The notes: generated from the letters alone by a model not told the origin. A DNA stretch of 64,000 nt from VAZQ01 sp034669045 (GCA_034669045.1 JAXDOD010000163.1:51577-115576); one strand, 5' to 3'; shown: positions 25,509-34,558, counted from the stretch's first letter. Numbers and translations are program-made.

Positions 25509-27308
25509 ATGAAGAAGACGCAAAGCCTGTTCGCCGGCGTGGCCGCGCTCGCCTCCCTGGCGCTGGTGCCGCAGGCCGCGACCGCGGCCGACCATCTGCT
25601 GAGCGGCGCCGTCGCCTCGGCGTCGGGCGAGAAACTGAGCGGCGTGAGCGTATCGGCCAAGGGCGAGGGCTCGCTCATCACCACCACGGTCTATACCGAC
25701 GAGAAGGGCGAGTACTATTTCCCGGGCCTGCCGGTCGGGGAATACAGGGTGTGGGCGCAGGCGCTCACGTTCGAGACCGCCAAGGGCCAGATCCATCTCG
25801 GCGCGGGATCGCCCGCGATGACCGAGGATCCCAACAAGCGGCATAATTTCGTGCTCCAGCCGATCACCGATTTCCAGAAGCAGGTGCGCCAGTTGCCGGG
25901 CGACGTCATCTACGCCTCGCTGCCCGAGGAGAGCGCGCAGGACGCGCGCATGAAGACGCTGGTGAAGAACAACTGCACCGGCTGCCATACGCTGAGCTAC
26001 ATCCTGCAGCACCGCTTCGAGGAGGACGGCTGGTACAAGATTCTCGAGCTGATGAAGAACGTGAACGTGTCGGGCGTCCATGTCGGGCACGAGCGCAAGG
26101 TCAACGGCATCCTCGACACCCACCAGAAGGAGCTCGCGGCCTATCTGGCGCGTGCGCGCGGGCCGGGCGAAAGCTCGATGAAGCTCAAGCTGCGGCCGCG
26201 CCCCTCCGGCGAAGCGGCGCGCGTGGTGTTCACCGAATACGACGTCCCGATGGAAGAGAGCACGCCGAACCGCCGGCCGCTTCCTGACGGCAGCGACTGG
26301 ACGCAAGGCTCGCCCTCGAAGTTCGGCGAGCTCCTGCACGACGCCTCGCCCGACCAGAACGGCAATCTCTGGTTCACCGTGAACACGCCCAACCAGAACG
26401 CGACCGTCGGCCGGGTCGACGCCAAGACCGGCCAGACCAAGCTGTTCAAGGTGGCGGGCCAGCGCGGCATCGCCGCCAATGCCCACGGCATCGTGGCCGA
26501 CGACAAGGGCTATCTCTGGTTCAACGCCAATACCGGCCGCGGCAGCCTCGGCCGCGTCGATCCCAGGACCGACAAGATCGACGTCTACGTGCCGCCGCAA
26601 AGCATGTCGCCGACCGGCGGCGCCACCACCATCGACGTCGACCCGCAAGGCAAGGTGTGGGTCACGGCGCCGGACGGCGCGCTGCACTTCGACCCGGCGA
26701 CCGAAACATTCACCGAGTTCAAGTCGCCCACCTTCAAGACGGCGACCGGCGCCACCGGCACCACCTACGGCCTGGCCGCCGACCGCGACGGCAACGGCTG
26801 GTGGCTGCAGATGACGCTCGACATCGTCAACAAGGGCGACGTCAAGACCGGCCAGACCACGGAGCTGAAGCTGCCGCCGGTCAAGGCGGAGATGGATCGC
26901 ATCCCCACGCCGGAGCTGGTCAAGTTCTACGAAGGCTTCGCGCCGCCGGACTTCAACACGCCGGTGCCGTGGAACCAGGGGCCGCGCCGGATGGGCGCCG
27001 ACAAGAACGCCGACGTGGTCTGGGTCGGCACCTCATGGGGCGCCTCGCTGGCGCGCATCGACACCAAGACGATGGAGACCAAGTTCGTGGCGCTGCCCTA
27101 CCAGGGCATGTCGCCGTACCAGATCGCGGTCGACAAGAACCATAACCTCTGGATGAACGTCTGGACCTCGGACGTGGTGCTCAAATACGAGCCGTCCACC
27201 GGCAAATGGACGACCTTCGACCTGCCCTCGCGCGGCACCGAAGCGCGCCACGTCTCGCTGCTGGAGCGCGACGGCAAGCTGCAGGTGGTGATCCCGAATA
27301 TCGCGTGA
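25509..27308 (+). CDS. Exported CarboxypepD_reg - haem c - beta-propeller fusion, copy 3 (C-terminus frameshifted)
   Basis: A 599-residue product. The start at 25509 follows GGAGAAG (an ATG at 25494 is also in frame). The signal peptide is cut near ATAADHLLSG. A carboxypeptidase regulatory-like domain spans about residues 30-115. Haem site CTGCH lies at residues 156-160, and Vgb-type blades follow (PDQNGNLWFTVNTPNQNATV, GADKNADVVWVGTSWGASL, AVDKNHNLWMNVWTSDVVLK). The frame stops after VVIPNIA. One base earlier or later the frame continues EYRVSKMAVMSFRSEADIAA... to a TAA at 27377-27379, exactly the end of the copy 2 protein. A single G lost near 27295 explains this. The missing 28 residues follow the last blade, so the protein may still fold. 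Confidence 0.85.
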   Translation: MKKTQSLFAGVAALASLALVPQAATAADHLLSGAVASASGEKLSGVSVSAKGEGSLITTTVYTDEKGEYYFPGLPVGEYRVWAQALTFETAKGQIHLGAGSPAMTEDPNKRHNFVLQPITDFQKQVRQLPGDVIYASLPEESAQDARMKTLVKNNCTGCHTLSYILQHRFEEDGWYKILELMKNVNVSGVHVGHERKVNGILDTHQKELAAYLARARGPGESSMKLKLRPRPSGEAARVVFTEYDVPMEESTPNRRPLPDGSDWTQGSPSKFGELLHDASPDQNGNLWFTVNTPNQNATVGRVDAKTGQTKLFKVAGQRGIAANAHGIVADDKGYLWFNANTGRGSLGRVDPRTDKIDVYVPPQSMSPTGGATTIDVDPQGKVWVTAPDGALHFDPATETFTEFKSPTFKTATGATGTTYGLAADRDGNGWWLQMTLDIVNKGDVKTGQTTELKLPPVKAEMDRIPTPELVKFYEGFAPPDFNTPVPWNQGPRRMGADKNADVVWVGTSWGASLARIDTKTMETKFVALPYQGMSPYQIAVDKNHNLWMNVWTSDVVLKYEPSTGKWTTFDLPSRGTEARHVSLLERDGKLQVVIPNIA

Positions 27309-27379
27309 GCAAGATGGCGGTGATGTCGTTCCGCAGCGAGGCCGACATCGCGGCGCTCAAGACGCAGGCGGCGCAGTAA
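27309..27379 (+). pseudogene. Frameshifted 3' end of the 25509 gene
   Basis: These bases, read one frame off, encode the tail SEADIAALKTQAAQ and a TAA. That matches SEADIAALKAQAAK of the 21057 paralogue. They are the disconnected end of the original reading frame. Confidence 0.8.
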
Positions 27380-27580
27380 TACGCCGAGCGTGCCGCAAGC
27401 TTCGCTTCACCTCTCCCGCAAAGGGAGAGGTCAACCGCGATGCCCGTATTGCGCTCGTTCGCGCGCAAGCGGGGACCCGGCAACATGCGGCAAGACCGAG
27501 CGGTAATACACCCCACCCCTGTCCCCCCCACAAGGGGGAGGGGAACGCTGTGGCGCGAACCTTCGCAACGAAGGGGATTT

Positions 27581-27646
27581 AGAGCGCATCCCGTTCGGGT
27601 TGGTCCACGACCTCATCCGCTCATTCCCGCGAAAGCGGGAATCCAG
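27581..27646. repeat. 66-nt inverted repeat, left arm
   Basis: The reverse complement lies at 27801-27866 with near-perfect match; the arms are separated by 154 nt. The outer part reads AGAGCGCATCCCGTTCGGGT, and the inner part contains the CATTCCCGC/GCGGGAATCC REP palindrome. The block resembles a non-autonomous mobile repeat. Confidence 0.8.
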
Positions 27647-27800
27647 GAATCGCTTGCTCTGATTCCTCGATCTCTTGCCCTGGGACCCGCTTTCGCGGGG
27701 ACGAGCGGACGGTGGACCGGTTCAACATGAGCGGGACATGGTCTAGCTGCGGATAGCGCGCAAACGCAGACCCAGCGCGATCTGAACCGCGCACGAAGCA

Positions 27801-27866
27801 CTGGATTCCCGCTGGCGCGGGAATGAGCGGGTGAGGTCGTGGACCAACCCGAACGGGATGCGCTCT
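27801..27866. repeat. 66-nt inverted repeat, right arm
   Basis: This is the partner of 27581-27646. It begins CTGGATTCCCGCTGGCGCGG and ends ACCCGAACGGGATGCGCTCT. The 154-nt interior has no gene. Confidence 0.8.
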
Positions 27867-27884
27867 AGGACTCTTGCGTTGGTC

Positions 27885-27926
27885 GCATTTTCGACGGAAA
27901 CCGGATTCCACTTTTCCTGAAAATGC
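27885..27926. repeat. Bradyrhizobium-type palindrome (AAACCGG...CCACTTTTCC)
   Basis: GCATTTTC and GAAAATGC form the outer stem around GGAAACCGGATTCCACTTTTCC. A second member lies at 37689-37735. It ends 1 nt before the stop codon of the DUF6152 gene and may serve as its terminator. Confidence 0.65.
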
Positions 27927-27927
27927 T

Positions 27928-28350
27928 CTAATCGGCGGCGCCTTCCGACGAGCGCAGGTTGGCGTTGAGCACCTGGCCGGTCGCCGTCAGCACGACTTTC
28001 CGCAAGGCGCCGCCCCGCTTGCCGGCATCGCGCAGCGGGTTGAAGTCGGCGACGACGTCGTCGCCCGCCTTGAGCGCGTTGCGCGACCAGCCGCCGGCGC
28101 GCACGAGATTGCTGGGGCTGGTGAGCTCCATGATCCAGGCCGCGGGCGCCTGGCCGTCGGCGACGACGCCGTCGATGGTGAGGCTGACATGCGGGTTGAC
28201 CCAGCGCATCTCCACCACCTTGCCTTTGATGGTCAGGATCTTTTCATGATCGAACATCGTCGTGGAGTGGTGCGCGGCGACGCCCTGGATGGCGGCCGCG
28301 AACCCGCCGATGACGGACAGGAGGCCGATGGTCTTGAGAAGTCTGTTCAT
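27928..28350 (-). CDS. DUF6152 family exported protein, copy 1
   Basis: A 140-residue protein. The signal peptide is cut near VAAHHST, leaving a His-His pair at the mature N-terminus. The DUF6152 pattern follows: FDHEKILTIKGKVVEMRWVN, PHVSLTIDG, AAWIMELTSPSNLVRAGGW and LKAGDDVVADFNPLRDAGKR. Small beta-rich fold, presumed periplasmic; function unknown. The N-terminal His residues could bind metal (speculation). It is the last of four co-directional genes (30706 to 27928) made of two TDGR-protein + DUF6152 cassettes. Confidence 0.85.
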   Translation of the reverse strand: MNRLLKTIGLLSVIGGFAAAIQGVAAHHSTTMFDHEKILTIKGKVVEMRWVNPHVSLTIDGVVADGQAPAAWIMELTSPSNLVRAGGWSRNALKAGDDVVADFNPLRDAGKRGGALRKVVLTATGQVLNANLRSSEGAAD

Positions 28351-28433
28351 GGGGCTGCTCCAAAGTATCGACTTGATTCGTGGTGCGGATTCCCGGGTTG
28401 CCGCGCTCGCGCGGACGAGCGGAGCGGGCACCG

Positions 28434-29309
28434 TCAGTCGCCGAGCGGGGCGACGTTGCCCAAGGGCGTGCGCGCGACCTCGACGAAGATGTGGTTGCCG
28501 TCCGCGTCGACGCGCTCGGCATAATTGCCCAGGACGCAGACGCCTTCCACGATGTCGAACTTGCGCGCGCGATGCCGGCGCCACTTGCGCGTGGTCGTCC
28601 AGGGCTTGGTGAGGATGTGGGGCGCGGTGATCTCGAGCTCGACGTGCAGCAGGTCCGGGTCGGCGAGGTAGATGCGTTCCCTGACCCGCATGTCGCCGTT
28701 GTTGGGCACGCCGTGCGCCTCGCTGATGACGAGCGGGGCCTGCGGAAAGATGTCGACGGTGTCGACGACGAGCACATTGCCCTCCCAGTGGCCGGTGGAA
28801 TGGCCATGGAAGCTCGGGTCGGATTCTTCCGGATGGCCGCGGCCGTCGGTGTAGATGCGGCGCAGCCGGTTGCCGTCGGATTCGCCCAGCATGGTGACGC
28901 GGCCGGGCGTGAACAGGATCTCCATCGCGTTGTGGCTGACCAGCATCCAGGACGGATGGTTCTCGGGCAGGCAGCCGTAGAAGATGAGTTCCGGCTTGCC
29001 GGCCTTCTGGTCGGCGTCCTGGCGGGCGATCATCTTGGCCGCCTTCTCGTTCCAGGGCGTCGGATTGGTCTTGATCTGGGTCGCCTGGTCACGGCGGTTG
29101 GGATACCACACGCCGCTCCAGTCCGGCAGCTTGCCGAGGTCGGCGTAATCCTTCGCGGTCGGCGCCGGATTGACGACGCCCTGTTTGGGGGCGTCGGCGC
29201 TCTTGGGCGCGGCGGTCCCGTTCGGAGCCTGGGCATTGCCGAACATCGCCGACGCGCCCAGCACCGCGGCCGATACCGTCAGCACGATCGCACCAAGGCT
29301 GCACCGCAT
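28434..29309 (-). CDS. Exported TDGR-family protein, long form B copy 1
   Basis: A 291-residue exported protein with a signal peptide (cut near GNAQAP) and ribosome site GGGAG. Core motifs are LPDWSGVWYPN, AMEILFTPGRVTMLGESDGN, RRIYTDGRGHP, GHSTGHWEGNVLVVDTVDI, VPNNGDMRVRERIYL, LHVELEITAPHILTKPWTTT and RARKFDIVEGVC. It is closely similar to 29870-30706 and more distantly similar to the form A proteins (6382, 38627, 39475, 44326), which share the R-I-[FY]-T-D-G-R centre and the PWT strand. Function unknown. The next gene downstream (83 nt) is DUF6152. Confidence 0.75.
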   Translation of the reverse strand: MRCSLGAIVLTVSAAVLGASAMFGNAQAPNGTAAPKSADAPKQGVVNPAPTAKDYADLGKLPDWSGVWYPNRRDQATQIKTNPTPWNEKAAKMIARQDADQKAGKPELIFYGCLPENHPSWMLVSHNAMEILFTPGRVTMLGESDGNRLRRIYTDGRGHPEESDPSFHGHSTGHWEGNVLVVDTVDIFPQAPLVISEAHGVPNNGDMRVRERIYLADPDLLHVELEITAPHILTKPWTTTRKWRRHRARKFDIVEGVCVLGNYAERVDADGNHIFVEVARTPLGNVAPLGD

Positions 29310-29372
29310 ACAGTCGCTCCCGACAATCGTTGTTGCTGTCCCGGATCAGCGCAGGATGAAGTCGCTACGCGA

Positions 29373-29798
29373 TCACTCGAGCCCGGGCCGTTCCTGGTCG
29401 CGGATGTTGGAGGTGAAGACCTGGCCGGTCGACACCAGGACCAGCTTCTTCAGGTTGCCGCCCTTGGTGGCGCTATCGCGCAGCGGAGCGAAATCGACGA
29501 CCACGTCGTCGCCCGTCTTCACGGAGGTCCGGGTCCATCCGCCCACCCGGGTCAAATTGCCGGGACTGGTCATTTCAAAGAGCCAGGTCGCCGGCTCGTT
29601 GGTCTCGGTCACCATGCCGTTGACCGAGACGGTGGCATGCGGATTGACCCAGCGCAGCTCGACGACCTTGCCCTTGATCGTCAAGGTCTTGGCCTGATCG
29701 AACATCGTCACCGAGTGGTGAGCGGCCACGCCATGGATGCCGGCCATCAGGCCGCAGGCGGCCGCTACGATTGCAGCAGTCTTGAGGAGCTGTTTCAT
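29373..29798 (-). CDS. DUF6152 family exported protein, copy 2
   Basis: A 141-residue protein with a signal peptide ending at GVAAHHSV. FDQAKTLTIKGKVVELRWVN, PHATVSVNGMV, TWLFEMTSPGNLTRVGGW and VKTGDDVVVDFAPLRDSA line up with 27928-28350 along the whole length. It is located 71 nt after the TDGR form B gene at 29870 and 63 nt before the next one. The strict alternation shows that the two-gene cassette was duplicated as a unit. Confidence 0.85.
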   Translation of the reverse strand: MKQLLKTAAIVAAACGLMAGIHGVAAHHSVTMFDQAKTLTIKGKVVELRWVNPHATVSVNGMVTETNEPATWLFEMTSPGNLTRVGGWTRTSVKTGDDVVVDFAPLRDSATKGGNLKKLVLVSTGQVFTSNIRDQERPGLE

Positions 29799-29869
29799 CG
29801 TGCGTCTCCGAAATCCTTGCAGTGAACGATGGTATGCGGCAGCGCTCGCGTTCGTCGACCCGGGCGACT

Positions 29870-30706
29870 TCACTTTGGCGCGATCATGTTCCCATAGGGC
29901 GAGCGCTCCACCTCGACGAAGACATGGTCGCCGTTCTCGTCGATCTTCTCGGCATAGTTGCCCTCGATGCAGAGGCCTTCGACGATGTCGTATTTCCGCG
30001 CCCGCTGCCGGAACCACTTGCGCGTCGTCTTCCACGGCCGGGTGAGGACATGGGGCGCCGTGATCTCAAGCTCGACATAGAGCACGTCCGGCTCGCCGAG
30101 ATGGATGCGTTCCCGCACATGCATGTCGCCGTTGTTCGGCACGCCATGCGCCTCGCTGATGGCGAGCGGCATCTGGGGACGGATGCCGATGGTATCGACG
30201 ACGAGCACGTTGCCCTCCCAATGGCCGATCGAATGGCCGTGGAAGGTCGGATCGGGGTCGTCGGGATGGCCGCGCCCGTCGGTGTAGATGCGGCGCAGCC
30301 GGTTGCCGTCCGATTCTCCGAGCATGGTGACGCGGCCGGGCGTGAACAGGATCTCCATGGCATTGTGGCTGACCAGCATCCAGGACGGATGATTCTCGGG
30401 AAAACAGCCCCAGAAGATGAGCTGCGGCTTGCCGGCCTTCTGGTCGGCATCCTGCCGGGCGATGGTCTTGGCCGCCTTCTCGTTCCAGGGCGTCGGATTG
30501 CGCCTGACCTCGGCATCCTGGTCCGAGATGTGCGGATTCCAGACTCCGCTCCAGTCCGGCAGCTTGGCGATGTCGGCCCAGTCCTTGGCGGTCGGCGGCG
30601 GGTTGATGATCGTCTGCTTGGCGGGTTCGGCATGAACGGGCATCGCCGACAGCACCAGGACACAGATCGAGACCGGCAGCGAGAACGCACCAAAGCGGTA
30701 GCTCAT
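29870..30706 (-). CDS. Exported TDGR-family protein, long form B copy 2
   Basis: A 278-residue protein with a signal peptide cut near VHAEPAK. The motifs are those of 28434: LPDWSGVWNPHISDQ, QLIFWGCFPENHPSWMLVSH, TPGRVTMLGESDGN, RRIYTDGRGHP, GHSIGHWEGNVLVVDTIGI, EAHGVPNNGDMHVRERIHL, ELEITAPHVLTRPWKTTRKW and FVEVERSPYGN. It is first of the four-gene minus-strand run. High identity to 28434 points to recent duplication. Confidence 0.75.
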   Translation of the reverse strand: MSYRFGAFSLPVSICVLVLSAMPVHAEPAKQTIINPPPTAKDWADIAKLPDWSGVWNPHISDQDAEVRRNPTPWNEKAAKTIARQDADQKAGKPQLIFWGCFPENHPSWMLVSHNAMEILFTPGRVTMLGESDGNRLRRIYTDGRGHPDDPDPTFHGHSIGHWEGNVLVVDTIGIRPQMPLAISEAHGVPNNGDMHVRERIHLGEPDVLYVELEITAPHVLTRPWKTTRKWFRQRARKYDIVEGLCIEGNYAEKIDENGDHVFVEVERSPYGNMIAPK

Positions 30707-31024
30707 GTGGCTTTTCTCCCGATGTCAGAATGCCGTGGTCGGGCCTGCGTCCATTGCAACGTGAAGCCGGTCCAGCGCCTGAACGCGATCACGCAACTGC
30801 ACAACCCAAAGGCCGGCGCCGGGTGATGGCCGAAAGGGGACCTCCGGGGCGGCGCACCATCGCTCGATATCATAGCCGATAAATGAATGAAATATCGCCA
30901 GGGGGTCCACGCCGCGGCAGGACACACGACATTGTGAATCCCGGCGCAGGGCCGTCACCATCGAGGCGGGCGGCACGGCGAAGCGTCGTCGGACCGCGCG
31001 GGCCGGCGACCCGCAACCTGCGCG
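30707..31024. other. Intergenic region upstream of the 30706 gene
   Basis: A 318-nt stretch between the start of the TDGR form B gene and the stop of the DHA2 transporter, both on the minus strand. It probably holds the promoter for the four-gene run; an AT-richer patch lies near 30868-30895. No gene was seen. Confidence 0.35.
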
Positions 31025-32542
31025 CTACTCCGCCGGCGCGTCCGGCGTCACCGGGGGTTCCTGCTTGGCCGGGCCGGTGAGCGGGCGCTCCTCCATGAGG
31101 ATCACGGCGACCAGCGCCAGCACCGAGAACAGCAATGCGGCCACGAACACCTTGCGGAAGACTTCCGCCACCGCGGCGCCGTGGGCGGCGGCGCTGGCGG
31201 CGTTGAGCTCGAGGCCGACGCCGCCGCGCTCGGGCGTCATGCCGAGGCCGGCGAGCAGGATCGCCCCCATGATCGCCACCAGCAGCGCGCTCACCAGCGC
31301 GCGGAAGAAGTTCATGGCGCCGGTCGCGGTCCCGACCTCGTGCCGGCGCACGGCGTTCTGGATCGACACGGTCGCGACCGGGAACACGGTGCCGACGCCG
31401 AAGCCGATCACGCCGGTGGCGAAGATCGCCCAGGCGAGCGGCATCGCCGGCCACGCCACCAGCGCGGCGACCGCGGCGATGGTGAGCGTCAGCCCGACAT
31501 AGCACGTGACCTTGTAATGGCGCAGATGCATCATCGCGCGCCCCGACAGCATCGAGCCGGGCGTGGTGAGCACGACGACCGGAATGAGCGCGAGGCCGGA
31601 TGCGGTGGCCGTGAGCTTGTGCACCACCTGATAATAGAGCGGCAGGTAGATCATGAACCCGGTCATCACGCCGAGCGCGCAGGCGGTCGCCGTGGTGCCG
31701 AGCCGCATGACCGGATTGGCGAGCACGTGCAGCGGCAGGAACGGCTCGCGCACGCGCGTGAGCCACCAGGCGAAGGCGAGGGTGAATGCGAGCGACACCG
31801 CGACCAGGCCGAAGATCGTCGGCGAGGCCCAGGGCACGCGGGTGCCGCCGGAGGTAAGCGTGAACAACAGCGCGACCGAGGCGACGATCATCAGCGCGGC
31901 GCCGACGAGGTCGAGCTGGTGCTTGCGGTCGTGCCGTGGCAGCCGCTTCATCGAGGTGTTGACGAGGAGCGCGCACAGCAGGCCGAGCGGCACGTTGAGC
32001 CAGAAGATCACCGACCAGTGCATGCGGTCGGCGACCAGCCCGCCGAGCGCCGGTCCGCCGATGCCGGCGGCGATCCAGGCGGAGCCCATATAGGCCTGGT
32101 AGTTGCCGCGCTCGCGCGGCGTGATCATGTCGGCGACGGTGGTCTGCACCATCGGCACGATGCCGCCGCCGCCGATCCCCTGCAGCGTGCGCCCGACGAT
32201 CAGCATGGTCATGTCGCGCGACACCGCGCAGAGCGCGGAACCGGCGACGAACACGCCGATGCCCACCAGCATCATGGCGCGCCGGCCGTGGATGTCGGAG
32301 AGCTTGCCGTAGAGCGGCGCCACCACGGTCGAGGACAGCAGATAGGCGATGATGACCCAGGACAGATTGTGGAAATCGCCGAGCTCGCGGCCGATGGTCG
32401 GCAGCGCCGCGGCCACGATGGTCTGGTTCACCGCCGACAGGAACCCGCCCAGCATCAGGCCGTAGAAGATCCGGTGGATCTCCTTCTGGCTCAGCGGCGC
32501 GGCAACCGCGGGAGTTTCGGTGCGCTCCTTCAATGAACTCAT
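31025..32542 (-). CDS. DHA2-family MFS drug/metabolite exporter 1
   Basis: A 505-residue, 14-segment MFS permease from the ATG at 32542 (the frame is open to 32659). Typical DHA2 marks are: FLSAVNQTIVAAALPTIGRE in TM1, LYGKLSDIHGRRAMMLVGIG at the loop 2/3 motif A, GRTLQGIGGGGIVPMVQTTV in TM4, and the helix-5 motif WIAAGIGGPALGGLVADRMH. It is a proton-driven efflux pump of the inner membrane; the substrate cannot be told. It is in tandem with a second DHA2 gene 135 nt upstream; no HlyD/TetR partner is present. Confidence 0.9.
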   Translation of the reverse strand: MSSLKERTETPAVAAPLSQKEIHRIFYGLMLGGFLSAVNQTIVAAALPTIGRELGDFHNLSWVIIAYLLSSTVVAPLYGKLSDIHGRRAMMLVGIGVFVAGSALCAVSRDMTMLIVGRTLQGIGGGGIVPMVQTTVADMITPRERGNYQAYMGSAWIAAGIGGPALGGLVADRMHWSVIFWLNVPLGLLCALLVNTSMKRLPRHDRKHQLDLVGAALMIVASVALLFTLTSGGTRVPWASPTIFGLVAVSLAFTLAFAWWLTRVREPFLPLHVLANPVMRLGTTATACALGVMTGFMIYLPLYYQVVHKLTATASGLALIPVVVLTTPGSMLSGRAMMHLRHYKVTCYVGLTLTIAAVAALVAWPAMPLAWAIFATGVIGFGVGTVFPVATVSIQNAVRRHEVGTATGAMNFFRALVSALLVAIMGAILLAGLGMTPERGGVGLELNAASAAAHGAAVAEVFRKVFVAALLFSVLALVAVILMEERPLTGPAKQEPPVTPDAPAE

Positions 32543-32677
32543 TCGGTCGTGCAATCCGTTCCGGCGCAATCGTGCTTTATGAACATCGGCCCGCCGGCGC
32601 GCAATTTCAATGGCCGCGCGCGGGACACTGGTATGCCACCCGCGTGTCGAACTTGCCATGCAACACGTGCATGGAAT

Positions 32678-34198
32678 CTACTCCGCGGCGGCGCGCGCGG
32701 ATGACGCCGGCGCGCGCGCCGGCCCGCGCAACGGGCGCTCCTCGATCAGCAGGACGGCGACGAGCGCGATCGACAGAAAGATCACCGCCGCGATGAACAC
32801 GAACCGGAACAGCGCGGCGAAATCCGCCGCGGCGCCGCCGCCCGTGAGCTTGGCGAGGGTGAGCCCGCCGGCGCCGGCGTCGAGGCCGCCGAGCACGATC
32901 GCCGCGAAGGTGGCGACGATGATGGCGCCGCCGAGCTGGCGGAAGAAGTTGAGCGTGCCGGTCGCGGTGCCGAGCTGATGCGGCTTGACCGCGTTCTGGA
33001 TCACCACCGTGGTCATCGGATACATCGGCCCGAGCCCGGCGCCGCCGATCGCCAGCAGCGTCGCGATGCCGGCGAGCGAATGGCCGGCGGGCTCGACCGC
33101 CAGCGCGATCAGCACCGCGATCGCGACCGGCAGGCCGACCAGCGGCACCCGCTTGTAGCGATCGAACCGCGCGATCGCGCGTCCCGCGAACATCGACCCG
33201 CTCGAGGCGCCGACCATGAAGGCGATCAGCGCCAGGCCGGCGCCGCTCGGCGACTGGCCGAGCACGAGCTCGAGATAGAGCGGAACGAAGATCGAAAGCC
33301 CGATGATGGTCCCGACGCCGAAGAAGCCGGCGACCACGATCATCCCGACCACCGGCTGGCGGATCATCGACAGCGGCAGGAACGGCTCGGGCGCGCGCAC
33401 CAGCCGCCACCCGAACAGTCCCCACAGCAGCACCGAGCCGCCGAGCAGCCCGAGAATCTCCGGTCCGGCCCAGGCGTAGCGCACGCCGCCCCAGCTCAGC
33501 GCCAGCAGCAGCGCCAGCGCCGCCGCCACCATCAGCCCCGCGCCGATGAAGTCGAGCTTGTGCGGGCGCTCGTTGCGCGGCAGCTTGCGCAGCGAACGGT
33601 CGGTCATGAACAACGCCAGGGCGCCGAGCGGCACGTTGATCCAGAAGATCAGCGACCAGTGCACGTAGTCGGTGAGCACGCCGCCGAGCACCGGACCGAG
33701 GATGCAGGCCGCCATGAACATGGTCGAGGAATAGGCCTGCACCACCGGGCGCTCGCGCGGCGACAGCAGGTCCGCGATCACGGTCTGCGCCAGCGGGAGG
33801 ATGCCGCCGCCGCCCAGCCCCTGCAGCGCGCGGCCGAGGATCAGCGCGCCGATGGTGGGTGCGAGCGCGCAGGCGATCGAGCCGGCGATGAAGATGCTCA
33901 CCGCGATCAGCATCATGGTGCGGCGGCCATAGATGTCGGAGAGCTTGCCGAACAGCGGGGTCGCGACCGTCGCGGTCAGCAGATACGAGGTCACCACCCA
34001 GGACAGGTGCTCGACGTCCGCGAGCGAGCGCCCGATCGTGGCCAGCGCCGGCGCCACGATGGTCTGTTCGAGCGCGGAGAGGAACATCGCCAGCATGATG
34101 CCGATGATGATGGTGAGCGCCGCGGCGTGGTCGAGCGGCGCGGCCGGGCGGTGATCGCCGGCCTCCATCGTGTCGGCGTTGCGGCTGGTTTCGGTCAT
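32678..34198 (-). CDS. DHA2-family MFS drug/metabolite exporter 2
   Basis: A 506-residue permease of the same family as 31025. TM1 is FLSALEQTIVAPALATIGRS, motif A LFGKLSDIYGRRTMMLIAVS, TM4 GRALQGLGGGGILPLAQTVI, and motif C CILGPVLGGVLTDYVHWSL. The two tandem paralogues are only moderately similar, so the duplication is not recent. Start MTETSRNADTMEAG at 34198. It is divergent from the outer-membrane protein gene at 34559 with 360 nt between. Confidence 0.9.
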   Translation of the reverse strand: MTETSRNADTMEAGDHRPAAPLDHAAALTIIIGIMLAMFLSALEQTIVAPALATIGRSLADVEHLSWVVTSYLLTATVATPLFGKLSDIYGRRTMMLIAVSIFIAGSIACALAPTIGALILGRALQGLGGGGILPLAQTVIADLLSPRERPVVQAYSSTMFMAACILGPVLGGVLTDYVHWSLIFWINVPLGALALFMTDRSLRKLPRNERPHKLDFIGAGLMVAAALALLLALSWGGVRYAWAGPEILGLLGGSVLLWGLFGWRLVRAPEPFLPLSMIRQPVVGMIVVAGFFGVGTIIGLSIFVPLYLELVLGQSPSGAGLALIAFMVGASSGSMFAGRAIARFDRYKRVPLVGLPVAIAVLIALAVEPAGHSLAGIATLLAIGGAGLGPMYPMTTVVIQNAVKPHQLGTATGTLNFFRQLGGAIIVATFAAIVLGGLDAGAGGLTLAKLTGGGAAADFAALFRFVFIAAVIFLSIALVAVLLIEERPLRGPARAPASSARAAAE

Positions 34199-34558
34199 GA
34201 GGTCCCATGATGCCCGCGCATCGTGCTCGTCCGCGCGGGGGCGCGAGGCTGACCATTGCCCGCCGGTTGGGTGAAGGCAATGCGGGCCGAGGCTTGGCTG
34301 CCATTCGGATCGAGGCCGGGTTCGGCCGCGTCAATGCGGCCTGCTGCCTCATGCCAAAATGTCACTACGAGTCCTTTTCCCATCCGAAAGGCGTCATCGC
34401 GCTTGCCTATGCAGTTTGGAATTATTCAAAATCAAAACTGCGAAATGCGCAGATACAGGCGCCCGCGGGCCTTGCATGGGCCGGTCTCAGGGAAACGCTC
34501 GTCGTCCGGCCAGGTGGCCCGGACATGGACGAAATAGCAATGCTGGGGGGCATTCAAA
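34199..34558. promoter_or_regulatory. Divergent promoter region (DHA2 exporter / outer-membrane protein)
   Basis: A 360-nt gap between divergent genes. The half near the outer-membrane protein (about 34360-34445) is clearly AT-richer than the surroundings, as expected for promoters. No specific boxes are called. Confidence 0.4.

Noticed and set aside
31025..34198. Complete EmrAB-TolC-type efflux operon
   Set aside because: Two permeases are present but no HlyD-type adaptor, TolC or TetR regulator is adjacent.
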